From positions 34,100-98,099 of the forward strand of contig NZ_JACRVF010000008.1 in assembly GCF_014306105.1 (NCBI RefSeq): a stretch of 64,000 nt of DNA, read 5' to 3'. Source of the stretch: Pontibacter cellulosilyticus. Its GTDB lineage: Bacteria; Bacteroidota; Bacteroidia; Cytophagales; Hymenobacteraceae. Below the pieces are notes generated by a model, which saw only the letters and a list, made by a program, of their open reading frames with translations, was not told the origin of the DNA and ran no database searches. A program made the position numbers and the translations under genes. This document shows, piece by piece, positions 16,994-26,452 of the stretch. Each line of letters begins with the position of its first letter. Positions within the stretch are counted from its first letter, which is position 1.

Positions 16994-19900
16994 ATGAAGA
17001 AAGGTTTACTATTGAGCTTTCTGCTAATAGTTGCTATTGTTAGCAGCGCATTAGCACAAACTCAAACTGTCTCCGGTGTGGTAACATCGGCAGAGTCCGG
17101 GCAACCACTGCCGGGCGTAACAGTGATTGAAAAAGGGACAACTAACGGCGTGTCTACCGGGGCAAAAGGTGAATTCTTGCTCAATGTTAGGCCAAACGCT
17201 ACGTTGGTTTTTCGTTTTATAGGCATGACAACACAAGAGGTTCCCGTAAGTGGCCGCTCTACTATAAATGTAGCGCTTGTAGCTGACCAGGAACTGCTGG
17301 AAGAAGTAGTTGTAGTTGGGTATGGTACCCAGGAACGCCGCGAAGTAACAGGTGCTACTTCTAAAGTAACATCTGAGGAATTAAAGAACATTCCGGTTGT
17401 AGGCGTTGACCAGGCACTGCAAGGACGTGCGGCAGGTGTTCAGATATCTCAGAACTCTGGTACACCGGGCGGTGGTATCAGTGTGAGGGTTCGTGGTGCA
17501 ACTTCAATTTCGGCCAGTAACCAGCCGTTATATGTTGTGGATGGTGTACCGCTAACAACCGGTGACTTTTCACAAATAGGGTTTGGTGGACAGAACGTAA
17601 ACGCTGTTTCAGATCTTAACCCAAATGATATCGAGTCAATCGACATTTTGAAAGATGCCTCTGCAGCAGCTATTTATGGATCAAGAGCTGCCAACGGTGT
17701 AGTTATCATCACTACCAAACGCGGATCTGCTAAAAAGACACAGATCAACTTTAATGCTTACAGAGGTTTTCAGAAAATCTGGAAAGAGCCTAATTTCCTA
17801 AATGCAGAACAGTATAAGGAAATAATGACAGAAGCTTATATAAATGATGGCTTCCTAGAATCAGGTGCTACTTTCGAAGACTTTACTGAATTTTACTATG
17901 GTGGCCTTGATTTTACCCCAACAGAAACCAATTGGATAGAAGAAGTAACAAGAACAGCTCCTATTCAAAACTATGAATTATCCTTAAATGGAGGCGACGC
18001 AAAAACCCGGTACTACTTATCCGGTAACTATTTCGATCAGGAAGGTATTGTAATTGGTAGTCAGTATCAGCGTTACTCAACACGCCTTAACCTCGATCAC
18101 CAGGTTTCTGATAGAATGACAATTGGTACAAGCATTCAGTTAAGCCGCTCTGAAAATAACCGTATCGTTAGCGATAACACCTTGAACGGTCCTTTTGCAA
18201 ATTCCTTGGCAGCATCACCAGTATGGCCTGTTTTTTATGAAGATGGCAGGTATACCCGACCAAACTATTTCTATACTAACCCGGTTGCCGAGGGCACAGA
18301 GAACGATGATGAGACAATCAACTTACGTGGTATCGGTAATATTTTCGGCAAATACACCATCATTCCTGGCTTAGATGTACAAGTTAGAGCTGGATACGAT
18401 GCGCTTAATATTAACGAGCGCCGTTATACACCAACTAACTACCCAGGTTCTTCATCTACGGCTGTAGGTGGCTCTGCAACCAATGCAAGTACAACAGTTA
18501 CTAAACGCCTATTAGAAGCCACTACAACTTATAACAAGATTTTTAATGACGTACATGAAATTTCTGCTGTTCTAGGTACAAGCACTGAAAAGAACGTTAT
18601 TAATCAAGCATTTGTAACTGGTGAAGGATTCCCTGGTGAGCGTTTCCGTTATGTAGCCAGTGCAGCCATTGTAAATGCAGGCTCTAACTCTGAATCAGAA
18701 TGGGGACTTGTTTCATATTTTGGCAGGTTAAACTATGACTTTCAGGATAAATACCTTGTTGGTATTAACTTCCGTGCAGATGGTTCGTCACGCTTCGGTG
18801 AAAACAACCGCTACGGTTACTTCCCTTCAATATCTGCAGGCTGGAGAATTATCGGAGAAGACTTTATGTCTGGCGTAAACGCGCTGAGCGAATTGAAGCT
18901 GCGTGCATCTTATGGCGTAACGGGTAACCAGGAGATTGGTAACTTCAGCTATTTAGCCCTGGTAACCGGTGCAAACTATTTGGATAACCCGGGTATTGCA
19001 CAGACGCAAATCCCTAACCCTGACCTTAGATGGGAAGAAACAAAACAGTTTAACGTAGGTGCTGATATTGGTTTTGCGAATGGAAGAGTAAACCTGGCGC
19101 TGGACTATTATATTAAGCAAACAGACGACCTGTTGTTTGCACGCCCTGTACCAACACAAAATGGTTTTGGCAGTTTTCAATCTAACGTAGGATCTACAGA
19201 AAACAGAGGCTTTGAAATTGCACTTAGAACAATAAATTTTGATTCTCAGGATAATGGTTTCCGCTGGACATCTGACTTGAACCTTGCTTTTAATGAAAAC
19301 GAAGTAACAGAACTATACCAGGGGCAAGATATCTTCTACGGCTTCGGAGGTAACTCTTTAGTTCTGCGCGAAGGTGAGCCTATCGGTACTTTCTATGGAT
19401 TTATTTCTGATGGCGTTTATAGCACAGAAGATGAGATTCCGGCATCACGCCAAGGACAAGGTGCTCAGGCTGGTGATATCAACTTCCGTGACATTAATAA
19501 TGATGGATTAATCACTGATGACGACTTAACCATTATTGGCAATGCACAACCTGATTTTGTAGGTGGTTTTACCAACGATTTCCGCTACAAAGGTTTCGAC
19601 CTGAACATATTCTTGCAATTCTCTTACGGCAACGACATTGCGGCACCAAGTCATCAGTATCAGAAACACTTAGGTAACGATTTCCTGGATGATAACATGC
19701 TGGATGATGTAATGAATCGCTGGCAGCAGCCGGGTGATGTGACTGATACTCCGAGAGCAACCGCACTAGATCCGAATAACAACAACCGCAGCAACTCATC
19801 AAGATTTATTTACGATGGTTCATACCTGCGCTTTAAAAACGTTGTCTTAGGATACAACCTGCCAACAGGTGTAACAGAGCGCTTAAAAATGAGAAACCTT

Positions 19901-20062
19901 AGGGTTTATGTGCAGGCGCAGAACTTGTTCACGTTTACTGACTATCCTGGTTTTGACCCGGAAGTAAACTTTGCAGGTACCTCTAACACCACCCTAGGTG
20001 TTGACTTCTACACGTTCCCACAGGCACGTACCATTACATTTGGTGTAAATGTTGGATTTTAA
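16994..20062 (+). CDS. SusC/RagA-family TonB-linked outer-membrane transporter, 1022 aa
   Basis: A signal peptide ends at ALAQ (about residue 25). A carboxypeptidase-regulatory-like beta domain follows (VSGVVTSAESGQPLPGVTV), then a TonB plug with the SusC signature ILKDASAAAIYGSRAANGVV near residue 220, and a 22-strand barrel ending in an aromatic-terminated FGVNVGF. SusC proteins import glycans, peptides or other large nutrients with energy from TonB-ExbBD, under a SusD lid. The reading frame extends upstream to 16826, but the ATG at 16994 directly precedes the signal peptide. The partner SusD gene follows by 20 bases. No carbohydrate-active enzyme is nearby, so the substrate is open. Confidence 0.95.
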   Translation: MKKGLLLSFLLIVAIVSSALAQTQTVSGVVTSAESGQPLPGVTVIEKGTTNGVSTGAKGEFLLNVRPNATLVFRFIGMTTQEVPVSGRSTINVALVADQELLEEVVVVGYGTQERREVTGATSKVTSEELKNIPVVGVDQALQGRAAGVQISQNSGTPGGGISVRVRGATSISASNQPLYVVDGVPLTTGDFSQIGFGGQNVNAVSDLNPNDIESIDILKDASAAAIYGSRAANGVVIITTKRGSAKKTQINFNAYRGFQKIWKEPNFLNAEQYKEIMTEAYINDGFLESGATFEDFTEFYYGGLDFTPTETNWIEEVTRTAPIQNYELSLNGGDAKTRYYLSGNYFDQEGIVIGSQYQRYSTRLNLDHQVSDRMTIGTSIQLSRSENNRIVSDNTLNGPFANSLAASPVWPVFYEDGRYTRPNYFYTNPVAEGTENDDETINLRGIGNIFGKYTIIPGLDVQVRAGYDALNINERRYTPTNYPGSSSTAVGGSATNASTTVTKRLLEATTTYNKIFNDVHEISAVLGTSTEKNVINQAFVTGEGFPGERFRYVASAAIVNAGSNSESEWGLVSYFGRLNYDFQDKYLVGINFRADGSSRFGENNRYGYFPSISAGWRIIGEDFMSGVNALSELKLRASYGVTGNQEIGNFSYLALVTGANYLDNPGIAQTQIPNPDLRWEETKQFNVGADIGFANGRVNLALDYYIKQTDDLLFARPVPTQNGFGSFQSNVGSTENRGFEIALRTINFDSQDNGFRWTSDLNLAFNENEVTELYQGQDIFYGFGGNSLVLREGEPIGTFYGFISDGVYSTEDEIPASRQGQGAQAGDINFRDINNDGLITDDDLTIIGNAQPDFVGGFTNDFRYKGFDLNIFLQFSYGNDIAAPSHQYQKHLGNDFLDDNMLDDVMNRWQQPGDVTDTPRATALDPNNNNRSNSSRFIYDGSYLRFKNVVLGYNLPTGVTERLKMRNLRVYVQAQNLFTFTDYPGFDPEVNFAGTSNTTLGVDFYTFPQARTITFGVNVGF

Positions 20063-20082
20063 TTAGCTAAAGGAAGAAGATC

Positions 20083-21435
20083 ATGAAAAGATATTCAATC
20101 ATATTACTTACTGCACTCAGTCTGGTTACCTTTTCGGGCTGCGACGATGTGCTAGAAGTGGAGCCAACAACAGCTATCGAAGCTGAGGGCGCCATATCAG
20201 ATTTCACGACACTGCAAAGAGCTGCACTTGGTGCTTACAGTGCGATGCAGTCAACGAACTATTATGGATTAAGATACCTCCTGTATCAGGGTGTTTATGC
20301 TGATAACCTGGAGCACCGGGGTACCTTCACAACAGACAGGGAAGTTAGTGCAAGAGTTATAAATGCTTCTAACTTGCAAATTGCCAATACTTGGGCTACT
20401 ATTTATACTGTAATAAACAGAGCTAACATTGTACTTCGCGCAGCAGATCAGTTAACCAATATCACAGATGCGCAGCGTAAGCGAATAAAAGGTGAGATGT
20501 TCTTTTTGCGTGGTTTAGCGTATTTCGATCTTGTAAAGGTTTTTGGAGGGGTGCCAGTTACCCTTACACCAACTACTGAAATAAGTGAGATTCAAAACCT
20601 GCCAAGATCAACTGAAAGCCAGGTATATGACGCAGTAATCAGTGATTTGCGTGCTGCTGAAACACAACTCACTGGTGTGAGCAACCCTAAAACCCGTGCA
20701 ACCAGTGCTGCTGCAAGTGCTCTTTTGGCTCGTGTATACTTACAGCGTGGTAACTATGCGCTAGCTGAGGAAAAAGCCAATCAGGTAATTACTAGCAACA
20801 GTTTTGCACTTGAAGAAGATTTTGCAAAAATATTTACAACAGAGTCTGGGTCAGAAATCATTTTTGAGGTTGACTTTACGCTGAATGATCAGAGTGGATT
20901 AGGTGCTGCATCCAACCCACGTACACCAGGACAAAAGTTCTATCTGCGTGCAGGAGCTTATAATGCTTTACAAGCGTCTGCACAAAACGGAGATGAGCGT
21001 TTTGCCGCCACTACTGCTATCGAAAACAGTAGAAGAAGACTGTTGAAGTATGAAGACGTTGTTAATAATGCAGACAATGTTCCTGTAATCAGACTAGCTG
21101 AAATGTACCTGATTCGTGCAGAGGCAAGAGCCAGACAGGGTATTGCATCAGCACCGGCTAGCCCACAGGTTATCGCTGATATTAACAGAATCAGAACAAG
21201 AGCCGGGCTTCCTGCTTTAGTGCTCTTAACAAATGCGCAGGCTTTGACAGAAATTCTTCAACAGCGCAGACTAGAGTTTATTGGCGAGGGTCTCCGCTTC
21301 ATAGATCTTAAGCGTTACAACCTTACTTGCGATGTACTCGATTTTTGTGGCGAAGATGCCTTCCGTAATTTATGGCCAATCCCACTTCAGCAAATAGAAG
21401 TTAATCCAAGTTTAACGCAGAACCCAGGTTATTAA
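20083..21435 (+). CDS. SusD/RagB family nutrient-binding outer-membrane lipoprotein, 450 aa
   Basis: The lipoprotein signal has lipobox FSGC (Cys near residue 20). The body has the alpha-helical TPR-like SusD fold: LRGLAYFDLVKVFGGVP, ARVYLQRGNYALAEEKA and the C-terminal RRLEFIGEGLRFIDLKR motif shared by SusD homologues. It forms the surface lid over the SusC barrel encoded just upstream. At 450 aa it is at the short end of the family. A strong terminator follows, so the unit is susC-susD only. Confidence 0.95.
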   Translation: MKRYSIILLTALSLVTFSGCDDVLEVEPTTAIEAEGAISDFTTLQRAALGAYSAMQSTNYYGLRYLLYQGVYADNLEHRGTFTTDREVSARVINASNLQIANTWATIYTVINRANIVLRAADQLTNITDAQRKRIKGEMFFLRGLAYFDLVKVFGGVPVTLTPTTEISEIQNLPRSTESQVYDAVISDLRAAETQLTGVSNPKTRATSAAASALLARVYLQRGNYALAEEKANQVITSNSFALEEDFAKIFTTESGSEIIFEVDFTLNDQSGLGAASNPRTPGQKFYLRAGAYNALQASAQNGDERFAATTAIENSRRRLLKYEDVVNNADNVPVIRLAEMYLIRAEARARQGIASAPASPQVIADINRIRTRAGLPALVLLTNAQALTEILQQRRLEFIGEGLRFIDLKRYNLTCDVLDFCGEDAFRNLWPIPLQQIEVNPSLTQNPGY

Positions 21436-21444
21436 TAGAAGTAT

Positions 21445-21488
21445 AAAAGTGGCCCTGATATAACACAGGGCCACTTTTATTTTTTTTG
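21445..21488 (+). terminator. Rho-independent terminator after susCD
   Basis: A perfect 13-bp stem (21445-21457 with 21466-21478, AAAAGTGGCCCTG) and a run of T follow the SusD stop. The AAGTATAA motif overlaps its left foot. Confidence 0.9.
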
Positions 21489-21497
21489 TATATAATA

Positions 21498-21531
21498 ACT
21501 AAACATTTAGTTTGTTTACTAAGTATTTAGT
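21498..21531. promoter_or_regulatory. Twin palindromic operators of the BlaI-type repressor
   Basis: Two 14-bp dyads, ACTAAACATTTAGT (21498-21511) and ACTAAGTATTTAGT (21518-21531), have centres exactly 20 bases apart, about two helix turns. They lie 34-67 bases before the BlaI-like gene, an arrangement expected for cooperative autorepression by BlaI/MecI dimers. Confidence 0.7.
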
Positions 21532-21564
21532 TATATATTAGTACTATAGATCATAAAAATATAC

Positions 21565-21963
21565 ATGAAAGAGTTAACTAGAGCGGAAGAAGAGATAATG
21601 CAAGTGCTGTGGAAACTGGAGCGCGGTTTCGTTCGCGACATACTAGAGCAGTTACCTGAGCCAAAGCCAGCCTACAACACCGTTTCCACTATTGTGCGCA
21701 TTCTGGAGACGAAGGGTTTTGTAGGACATGAGGCCTTTGGTAAATCACATCAGTACTACCCGCTTGTGCCAAAAGACAAGTATAAAAGCGACTTTCTTAA
21801 AAGCTTTATGTCCGGGTATTTTGGTGGCTCTTTCGAGAAGCTGGTATCATTCTTTGCCAAAGACAACAACCTGGATGTAAAGGAACTTGATCAACTGATG
21901 CAGCACGTACGCAAAGACATTAGCTCAGAAGAAAAGGAGGAAAACAATGGAACTAACAGTTAG
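21565..21963 (+). CDS. BlaI/MecI/CopY-family transcriptional repressor, 132 aa
   Basis: This is a winged-helix repressor. The N-terminal half has LTRAEEEIMQVLW and PAYNTVSTIVRILETKGFVGHE, the standard recognition-helix region of Penicillinase_R proteins. The C-terminal helices mediate dimerisation and carry the site that the paired protease cleaves in classical systems. It overlaps the M56 peptidase gene by 17 bases, so the two are translationally coupled. Paired palindromes in its promoter suggest autoregulation. In Bacteroidota such pairs regulate many targets other than beta-lactamases, and no beta-lactamase gene is adjacent. Confidence 0.93.
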   Translation: MKELTRAEEEIMQVLWKLERGFVRDILEQLPEPKPAYNTVSTIVRILETKGFVGHEAFGKSHQYYPLVPKDKYKSDFLKSFMSGYFGGSFEKLVSFFAKDNNLDVKELDQLMQHVRKDISSEEKEENNGTNS

Positions 21964-23407
21964 CTACATACTTAAATCAGCCATAGTTATTCTGGCGCTT
22001 TACCTCTTCTATTACGGCTTATTGCGCAATCAGAATAGCTTTACCTTTAACAGGTTATACTTGCTACTAACGCCCTTGGTAGCGTTAGTGCTGCCGCTGC
22101 TTAAGTGGCCTATTGCCCTTGCTCCCGAGAACGTTGTAGGAGAGGCACTGCAGGCTATACAACTCAGCGAAATAACAGTAACAGGATACGCCACAGCAAA
22201 GAAGCCTGCAACAGAAGCAAACAACATCTCATTATCTGTAGTCGCTTCACTGGTTTACGGCTCCGGTATTGTGCTGCTGTTGTTTAAACTAGCTAAGCAA
22301 CTCTGGCACATAAGTACAATAAAAGCTGTGGAACTACCTGCAGAAACACAGGAAGAAGGAGTTAAAGTATACCAGCTTTCAGAGTCGCTTTCCACGTTCG
22401 CATTTGGCAACAGTATATTTTTAAGTAAGCAGGCTCACCTAAGCAAAACCGACCAGGAACAAGTGCTGGCACACGAGCTGGCTCATGTGAAGCTTCGCCA
22501 TACTTGGGACGTAGTATATTATGAAATTCTTACGGCTATACTTTGGGCTAACCCTGTAGTGTGGCTACTAAAGCAGGAACTACGCGATGTACACGAGTAC
22601 CAGGCCGATGCCCGCGTTGCGGAGTCTTATCAGACACAGGCATACAGTTCGCTACTCTCTAAAGAAGCTCTTCTGAACATGGGATTGCCAGTTGGTAGTT
22701 ATTTTCAGAAGCCACAAGTGCTAAAACGGTTGCAGATGCTGCAGTTAAGAAATAACAAACCTGATTGGTTTCGGCAGTTGTTGGTTGTGCCATTTGTAGC
22801 AGGCCTGGCGATTGTTTTTTCGGTACAGCAGGTAGATGCTCAGTCTAGTATACTTAAAGGGCTTACCCAGGAGATAAATACGTTTACCGGCAGCGAAGCT
22901 TCTGCAGCAGCCGATCAGTATTTGCCTGAAATAAAACCTGAAGCTGAGACTCCTAAAGCAGAGACAACACCCCAAAATAATAAAGCACCTGAACAGTTAA
23001 GGGAGGATAAAGCTGCTAATCTTAGACCACTTTCCAAAGCTGCAAAAGAACCGAATGAGGAAACAGCCACTAGCAAATCCGAAGCTGAAAAACCTTTTGT
23101 CTATGTTGAACAGATGCCCCGTTTTAAAGGTGGAGAGGCAGAAATGCTCAGGTATCTGGCCAAAAACATCAGGTATCCTAAAGAGTCTCAGGAAGCAGGA
23201 AAAGCTGGTTTAGTAGTAGTAAGTTTTGTTGTAAACCAAGATGGTTCTTTATCCAATTATGAAGTTTTAAAATCATTGGATGAAGCCACAGATGCAGAAG
23301 CCTTACGCGTTGTAAAAAGCATGAACGGCAGTTGGGAGCCAGGACAACAAAATGGTGTTCCGGTACAGGTTCGCTATACAATGCCGGTACGCTTTACCCT
23401 TAAATAA
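21947..23407 (+). CDS. M56 (BlaR1-like) membrane metallopeptidase with C-terminal TonB domain, 486 aa
   Basis: Three or four N-terminal membrane helices surround an M56 protease region with the zinc motif HELAH at residues 176-180 and a further ALLNM-type helix. One more membrane segment follows near residue 280 (LLVVPFVAGLAIVF). The periplasmic part has a charged Pro/Glu/Lys linker and, from about residue 382, a TonB C-terminal domain (FVYVEQMPRFKGGEAEM to the end). There is no penicillin-binding sensor domain as in BlaR1. It should sense a periplasmic signal and cut the adjacent BlaI-like repressor. The TonB-like domain replaces the usual sensor. Confidence 0.92.
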   Translation: MELTVSYILKSAIVILALYLFYYGLLRNQNSFTFNRLYLLLTPLVALVLPLLKWPIALAPENVVGEALQAIQLSEITVTGYATAKKPATEANNISLSVVASLVYGSGIVLLLFKLAKQLWHISTIKAVELPAETQEEGVKVYQLSESLSTFAFGNSIFLSKQAHLSKTDQEQVLAHELAHVKLRHTWDVVYYEILTAILWANPVVWLLKQELRDVHEYQADARVAESYQTQAYSSLLSKEALLNMGLPVGSYFQKPQVLKRLQMLQLRNNKPDWFRQLLVVPFVAGLAIVFSVQQVDAQSSILKGLTQEINTFTGSEASAAADQYLPEIKPEAETPKAETTPQNNKAPEQLREDKAANLRPLSKAAKEPNEETATSKSEAEKPFVYVEQMPRFKGGEAEMLRYLAKNIRYPKESQEAGKAGLVVVSFVVNQDGSLSNYEVLKSLDEATDAEALRVVKSMNGSWEPGQQNGVPVQVRYTMPVRFTLK

Positions 23408-23499
23408 TTTAAACTTTACATAAATCCCATACTTTTTTCGGCCATTTACTGGCTGAACCAGAATTGTATTGCCTTTTCCAAACTATAAACAAACTAACC

Positions 23500-24771
23500 A
23501 TGAAACAGAAAAACATATTTACCAAATTAACTACTGCTGCTCTGTTAAGCATAGCGCTGGCAGCCTCCCCTGCTGTTCTGGCCCAAACCAAAGAGAAACC
23601 ATTTGCCTACGTAGAGCAGATGCCTGCTTTCAAGGGCGGTGCATCTGAGATGATGAAGTACCTGGCCAGCAACATTCAATACCCTTCCGATGCCAAGAAC
23701 AACGGTGTAGAAGGCTTGGTAGTGGTGCAGTTTATTGTAGAGAAGGACGGCTCTATCTCCGAAGTACATACGGTAAAAAAGCTTGGTCATGGCACCGATG
23801 AAGAAGCCATCCGGGTTGTTAAATCTATGAGCGGACAATGGACTGCAGGACGGCAAAACGGCCAGCTTGTTAGGGTAAATTATACGATGCCTATCCGCTT
23901 CACTTTAACAGAGGCTGAAAGAACTGCCACAGCTAGTATCGCCAACAAAATGCCGCAGTACAAGGGTGGCCAGGAAGCGATGCTAAAGACAATGAGCTCT
24001 TACCTGAAACTACCTGACGAGGCAAAGCAGGAAAACGTGGATGCCCGTGTGATGGTACGGTTTTATGTAGACCAGGAGGGAAATGTATCCAACATCAGGT
24101 TAGATGGTACGAAACTGAAGAAAACCGTTGGCCCCGACTCAAAGCTGGATTACATGGATGCCTCTACGTTTAGCCTACAGAATAAAGCCATACTTGCCTG
24201 GCTTTCTGAGGCAGCCGTTGCAGCTGTAAAGGCTACATCAGGTAACTGGGAGCCGGCGCTAAAGAAAGGACAGCCTGCAGCCTCTGAAGTGGTGCTCCCT
24301 GTTCAGTTTAACAGTAGTACTGGTGGTAAGGGTGTCGGGCAAACGCTTCTAGCTCCTTCCATGACCAAGTATACCAAAAATTCTTATGCTTATGACGAGG
24401 CCGATGTAAAGCCTACGCTGCAGGATGGGCCACTGAACAAGTTCCTGGCCAAGAACCTGCGTTACCCTAAAAACCTGAGCTTCGAAGGTGATTATAAAAC
24501 AGGCTTCGTTATTAAACCGGACGGCTCTGTGGTGGGCCCTTTCATGTCTCCGGATAAAGAAATAAGCAAAGAAGACCACTACCTTTTACACGAAGAGCTT
24601 AGAAAAGTAGTTAAACTGATGGACGGGAAGTGGAATCCAGGCAAAGTAGATGGCCAGGCAGTGCCAGTTACCTACAACCTGGTGATCAGGTTTGTTACGG
24701 ACGACGGAAGCAAACAACCAGCAGATACCTCAGGTGCTAAGCCGGACGTAGTGGTGACCAGGTATAAATAG
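23500..24771 (+). CDS. Exported protein with repeated TonB C-terminal domains, 423 aa
   Basis: A cleavable signal peptide (to AVLAQ, about residue 28) is followed by a first TonB_C domain that begins FAYVEQMPAFKGG and closely resembles the end of the M56 protein just upstream. A second, more divergent copy begins near residue 150 (ANKMPQYKGGQEAM). A third partial copy near residue 325 (LNKFLAKNLRYPKN, GFVIKPDGSV) lacks the first strand. There is no N-terminal membrane anchor or proline-rich spacer, so it cannot act as a classical TonB. The ATG at 23500 is taken because the signal peptide starts there. It is probably co-expressed with the M56 gene. Confidence 0.85.
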   Translation: MKQKNIFTKLTTAALLSIALAASPAVLAQTKEKPFAYVEQMPAFKGGASEMMKYLASNIQYPSDAKNNGVEGLVVVQFIVEKDGSISEVHTVKKLGHGTDEEAIRVVKSMSGQWTAGRQNGQLVRVNYTMPIRFTLTEAERTATASIANKMPQYKGGQEAMLKTMSSYLKLPDEAKQENVDARVMVRFYVDQEGNVSNIRLDGTKLKKTVGPDSKLDYMDASTFSLQNKAILAWLSEAAVAAVKATSGNWEPALKKGQPAASEVVLPVQFNSSTGGKGVGQTLLAPSMTKYTKNSYAYDEADVKPTLQDGPLNKFLAKNLRYPKNLSFEGDYKTGFVIKPDGSVVGPFMSPDKEISKEDHYLLHEELRKVVKLMDGKWNPGKVDGQAVPVTYNLVIRFVTDDGSKQPADTSGAKPDVVVTRYK

Positions 24772-24804
24772 TGAGGAGATAGCAGCTGCTATTATACTTC
24801 ATCC

Positions 24805-24874
24805 TGTCATTTTGAGCAGCGCGAGAAATCTCTATAGAATCTTGTAAAGATCTCTCACGCTGTTCGAGATGACA
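24805..24874. repeat. TGTCAT-type imperfect palindrome (REP-like)
   Basis: A 27-base left arm beginning TGTCATTTTGAGCAGCG pairs with a right arm ending CGAGATGACA with few mismatches. It lies between convergent genes. The same type of element sits at 12375-12438. Confidence 0.75.
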
Positions 24875-24909
24875 AAGGTTTTTGATAACTGAGTTGTTAT
24901 ACTTTTACA

Positions 24910-25686
24910 TTAAAATTGCCATCCTTCATTAAGGATACCAATAGCGTGGTGCGCTGTCATGTCGAACTGGCAAGGCACTACTGAGATGTAGTTGTTTATA
25001 AGTGCCCACTCATCGGTGTCCTCTCCTTTGTCAAAGTTCACGAAGCTACCCGTCATCCAGTAGTATTTGCGGTTGCGCGGGTCAAGGCGTTCGTCAAACT
25101 CTTCCTGCCATTTTGCACGCGCCTGGCGGCAGATTTTTATACCTTTTATATTTTCTCCGCTTTTCTTCGGGAAGTTCACATTCAGAGCCGTGTTCTCAGG
25201 GATGCGGTGTTTTAATGCCTGTTCAATTATCTGCTTTACAAAAGGCCTGGTATGCGAGAAATCAGCTTCATGGCCGTAGTCGCACAACGAGAAACCAATA
25301 GACGGCAGTCCTTCTATAGCCGCCTCTATGGCAGCCGACATGGTGCCGGAGTAAAGTACACTAATACTTGAGTTAGAGCCATGGTTAATGCCACTTACCA
25401 CTAAATCAGGCTTACGATCCTTTAACACGTGGTGCTTGGCCAGTTTCACGCAATCAGCGGGTGTACCAGAACATTCGTAGGCCTCAATATCCATGTCATC
25501 AAAAGCAATGGACTTATCTAAGCGCAGGGTATTTCCAATAGTAATGGCGTGGCCCATGCCAGACTGAGGTCCGTCTGGTGCCACCACCACCACCTCTCCT
25601 ATTTCTCTTGCAACCTCTACAAGTGTTCGTATGCCTGGTGCTGTAATGCCGTCGTCGTTCGAAACTAAGATCAAGGGTCTTGCCAT
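24910..25686 (-). CDS. surE: 5'/3'-nucleotidase SurE, 258 aa
   Basis: This is a full-length SurE acid phosphatase. The N-terminal ILVSNDDGITAPG motif carries the metal-binding Asp pair (residues 11-12), GPQSGMGHAIT follows, and VSGINHGSN supplies the metal-site Asn and His. The enzyme removes phosphate from nucleoside monophosphates and helps stationary-phase survival in other bacteria. It is cytosolic, metal-dependent and usually of this length. It is divergent from the small lipoprotein gene, sharing a 105-base AT-rich intergenic region. Confidence 0.96.
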   Translation of the reverse strand: MARPLILVSNDDGITAPGIRTLVEVAREIGEVVVVAPDGPQSGMGHAITIGNTLRLDKSIAFDDMDIEAYECSGTPADCVKLAKHHVLKDRKPDLVVSGINHGSNSSISVLYSGTMSAAIEAAIEGLPSIGFSLCDYGHEADFSHTRPFVKQIIEQALKHRIPENTALNVNFPKKSGENIKGIKICRQARAKWQEEFDERLDPRNRKYYWMTGSFVNFDKGEDTDEWALINNYISVVPCQFDMTAHHAIGILNEGWQF

Positions 25687-25791
25687 GCTATTATTTTTAG
25701 TTAATGTATGATAAAATAAACGAATGTTTATTTCGTGCTAATATACGACAACCTGCAGCAGCACATCAAGGTTAAATAGAAAATAAAGCTA

Positions 25792-26412
25792 ATGAGAATG
25801 ATCAGAAATATAATTTATGCAATACTGTTGGGTGTAGGGATGGCGGCATGCTTGTCGCAGAGAGAAGAGGAAACCGGTATTGAAGCTGATCAATCTGCTG
25901 CTTTAACCGAAACAGAATCGCTTATCGAAAATGCCACACCAGCTCCTTCTACTTTTGTAATACAGAAGGACCGCGTGGGAAGTATAAAAATAGGAGAACC
26001 TATAGACAGCATGCGCAATCAGGTGCCTGCAGGCTATACTATTGCCGATACTGTACTTACCCTTGAAGGAACTCCAGCTACGGCTTATTTGCTAAAGCCA
26101 GCAAACGAAGCTAAGGGTTTGCTAATAGAGCAAGCCTGTAACCCGGACTGCAATGTATGGCGCATTAATGTACAGAACTCCAGCTATAAAACACCCAAAG
26201 GAATCGGAATTGGTTCTAAGTATAGCGAAGTGATGCGATATCATCCAATAAGTACTGTAACACTTGCCGACGGTGGCTTTGTTGCGGTATCAAATGAATC
26301 CGGGTTGTCATTTGTTTTGGACACCTCGCAGTTGCCCCAGAACCGGATTTCCAAATTTACCCCGGAAACTGTACCTGCCAATACACTGGTAAAACGCGTG
26401 TTGGTATATTAG
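25792..26412 (+). CDS. Lipoprotein of unknown function, 206 aa
   Basis: The N-terminus is a lipoprotein signal with MAAC as lipobox. The mature part begins with an acidic linker and then has VGSIKIGEPIDSMRN, a segment also seen in outer-membrane-associated small lipoproteins. A later GIGIGSKYSEVMRY repeats the same G-x-G-x-x-x-E-V/S-M style, suggesting two related halves. A Cys pair (EQACNPDCN) may form a disulfide. I cannot name the family. A second ATG two codons in is equally possible as the start. The DoxX gene follows 40 bases later on the same strand. Confidence 0.7.
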   Translation: MRMIRNIIYAILLGVGMAACLSQREEETGIEADQSAALTETESLIENATPAPSTFVIQKDRVGSIKIGEPIDSMRNQVPAGYTIADTVLTLEGTPATAYLLKPANEAKGLLIEQACNPDCNVWRINVQNSSYKTPKGIGIGSKYSEVMRYHPISTVTLADGGFVAVSNESGLSFVLDTSQLPQNRISKFTPETVPANTLVKRVLVY

Positions 26413-26452
26413 CCGTTTGTAATATAGCAGGCGAATTTGTATTATTGCTCTC

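Noticed and set aside
21565..23407. BlaI-BlaR1 pair as a beta-lactam resistance system
   Set aside because: The sensor lacks a penicillin-binding domain and no beta-lactamase is adjacent. The serine hydrolase at 6918-8099 is distant and only PBP-like.
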